NCBI GenBank assembly: GCA_017467605.1
Contig: JAFUSQ010000043.1
Coordinates: 1-42,128, forward strand
Reading direction: 5' to 3'
Length of the DNA: 42,128 nt
From: a bacterium
Lineage (GTDB): Bacteria; Cyanobacteriota; Vampirovibrionia; Gastranaerophilales; Gastranaerophilaceae
A program made the translations under genes and the position numbers. The notes beneath the pieces were generated by a model, which was given only the letters and a program-made list of their open reading frames with translations, did no database searches and was not told the DNA's origin. Below, one piece after another: positions 41,691 to 42,128 of the stretch (positions within the stretch are counted from its first letter, which is position 1; every line of letters starts with the position of its first letter).

Positions 41691-42128
41691 ATGGATTTAT
41701 TAAAATTAAAAATTAAAAATGGGGGTAAATATAATGACAATGAGTTAAATCGCAAACCCAATCCCCCTAAGTCATGTCATTACGAGCCCGAACGTAGTGA
41801 GGACGTAGTAACCCCCTGCAAATCTTGCAAGGTGTTGCGATTGCGACGCTCATTTCATTCGCTCGCAATGACATGTAAAAATGGAATTGTGATGGGGGTA
41901 AATAAAACAAATTTAAAAGTCCATACATTTACCCCTCCTCGCAATGATAGTAACGTCATTGCGAGCACGAACGACGGCGGATTTGCGGACGGACGGAGCA
42001 AAGCGAGTCCGAATAGCGAGAAAATTGAGCAAACTGCAACGAAGTTGCAATTGCGAAACTTTTCGAGCGTGGAGCAAATCCAAGACAGTGAGTGCGCGGC
42101 AATCCAGAAAAATTCGTACAGAAACGAC
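41691..42128 (+). CDS. Pseudopilin of XRE module D, leader only (truncated by window end)
   Basis: Open for 146 codons from the ATG at 41691 to the last base, with GGAGGT four bases upstream. The first 25 codons are nearly identical to the leader of pseudopilin C (MDLLKLKIKNGGKYNDNEL). From about codon 83 it again matches it (ASTNDGGFADGRSKASP). Between lie 57 extra codons, an in-frame insertion of 171 bases (41767-41937). The prepilin site itself should lie right of the window, so calling it a pseudopilin rests on the match to module C and the divergent XRE gene. Confidence 0.7.
   Translation, partial: MDLLKLKIKNGGKYNDNELNRKPNPPKSCHYEPERSEDVVTPCKSCKVLRLRRSFHSLAMTCKNGIVMGVNKTNLKVHTFTPPRNDSNVIASTNDGGFADGRSKASPNSEKIEQTATKLQLRNFSSVEQIQDSECAAIQKNSYRND
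41773..41875. repeat. Palindromic element inside the 171-bp insertion of leader D
   Basis: CATGTCATT (41773-41781) pairs with AATGACATG (41867-41875), with TACGAG/CTCGC arms next to them. It is about 103 bases and translated in the leader. Confidence 0.6.
41935..42128. repeat. CGTCATTGCGAG repeat, second copy
   Basis: Nearly identical to the complement of 32595-32797 in pseudopilin C, in the opposite orientation, about 9 kb apart. It continues to the window end. Confidence 0.8.

Overview
The window comes from an AT-rich Gram-negative bacterium. It carries lipid A and LPS-export genes (lpxB, lpxI, an LptD/OstA-like barrel), a TonB-like protein, and ordinary housekeeping genes (pdxJ, murT, mazG, folE2, dgt, xerC/D, cca, miaB, gdhA). 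It also carries at least six secreted-fibre (type II/IV pseudopilin-like) genes whose N-termini read GFTLAE..ITIGIIGVVAAMTIP. From memory, this combination fits gut non-photosynthetic Cyanobacteria (Vampirovibrionia/Melainabacteria, Gastranaerophilales). That placement is inference; no rRNA gene or ribosomal protein gene is present to confirm it, and no tRNA gene was seen.

Layout. 1-768 is the 3' part of a pseudopilin-like gene with a DUF1566-like, possibly hypervariable, C-terminus. 0.8-4.5 kb holds YtxH/DUF948 envelope-stress-like genes, a small Cys protein, pdxJ and murT. 5-7.3 kb has a second pseudopilin and two unknown proteins. 7.4-8.9 kb is mazG-folE2. 9-12.5 kb has a CopG-like regulator, exported unknowns, a TonB-like protein and a BadF/HgdC-type activase. 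12.5-14 kb is an anti-sigma/ECF sigma/Spy-like cassette with its own predicted ECF promoter. 15.5-20 kb has a bioD-like gene, dgt, a tyrosine recombinase and a large unknown membrane protein. 20.1-21.9 kb is a very AT-rich island with a broken lipase-like gene and a small membrane protein. 22-23.6 kb is lpxB plus a tiny peptide/structured-RNA gene. 25-31.8 kb is one long leftward run: cca, a 34-aa membrane peptide, an M23 peptidase, lptD, an aldolase, lpxI and a Cys protein. 33.4-41.3 kb has a helicase-nuclease fusion, a UPF0489-like protein, miaB, an orphan histidine kinase and gdhA.

The most striking theme is a module that occurs four times (about 14-15.4, 23.6-25, 31.8-33.3 and 41.3-42.1 kb). 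Each copy has a pseudopilin gene and a divergently transcribed small XRE-type HTH gene back to back, with palindromes or repeated half-sites and good sigma-70 promoters in the shared intergenic DNA. In all four, the pseudopilin leader before the GFTLAE site (or, for the truncated fourth, the start of the ORF) is expanded by in-frame repeat-derived sequence. In the third and fourth modules the leader is a nearly identical copy, differing by an in-frame 171-bp insertion. Together with the variable-looking C-terminus at the left edge, this suggests a locus specialised in diversifying and individually regulating secreted pilin-like proteins.

Two 149-bp non-coding elements with terminal inverted repeats (MITE-like) lie at 9455-9603 and 15403-15551. 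Each sits at the stop codon of a leftward gene; the first has a perfect 9-bp target duplication.
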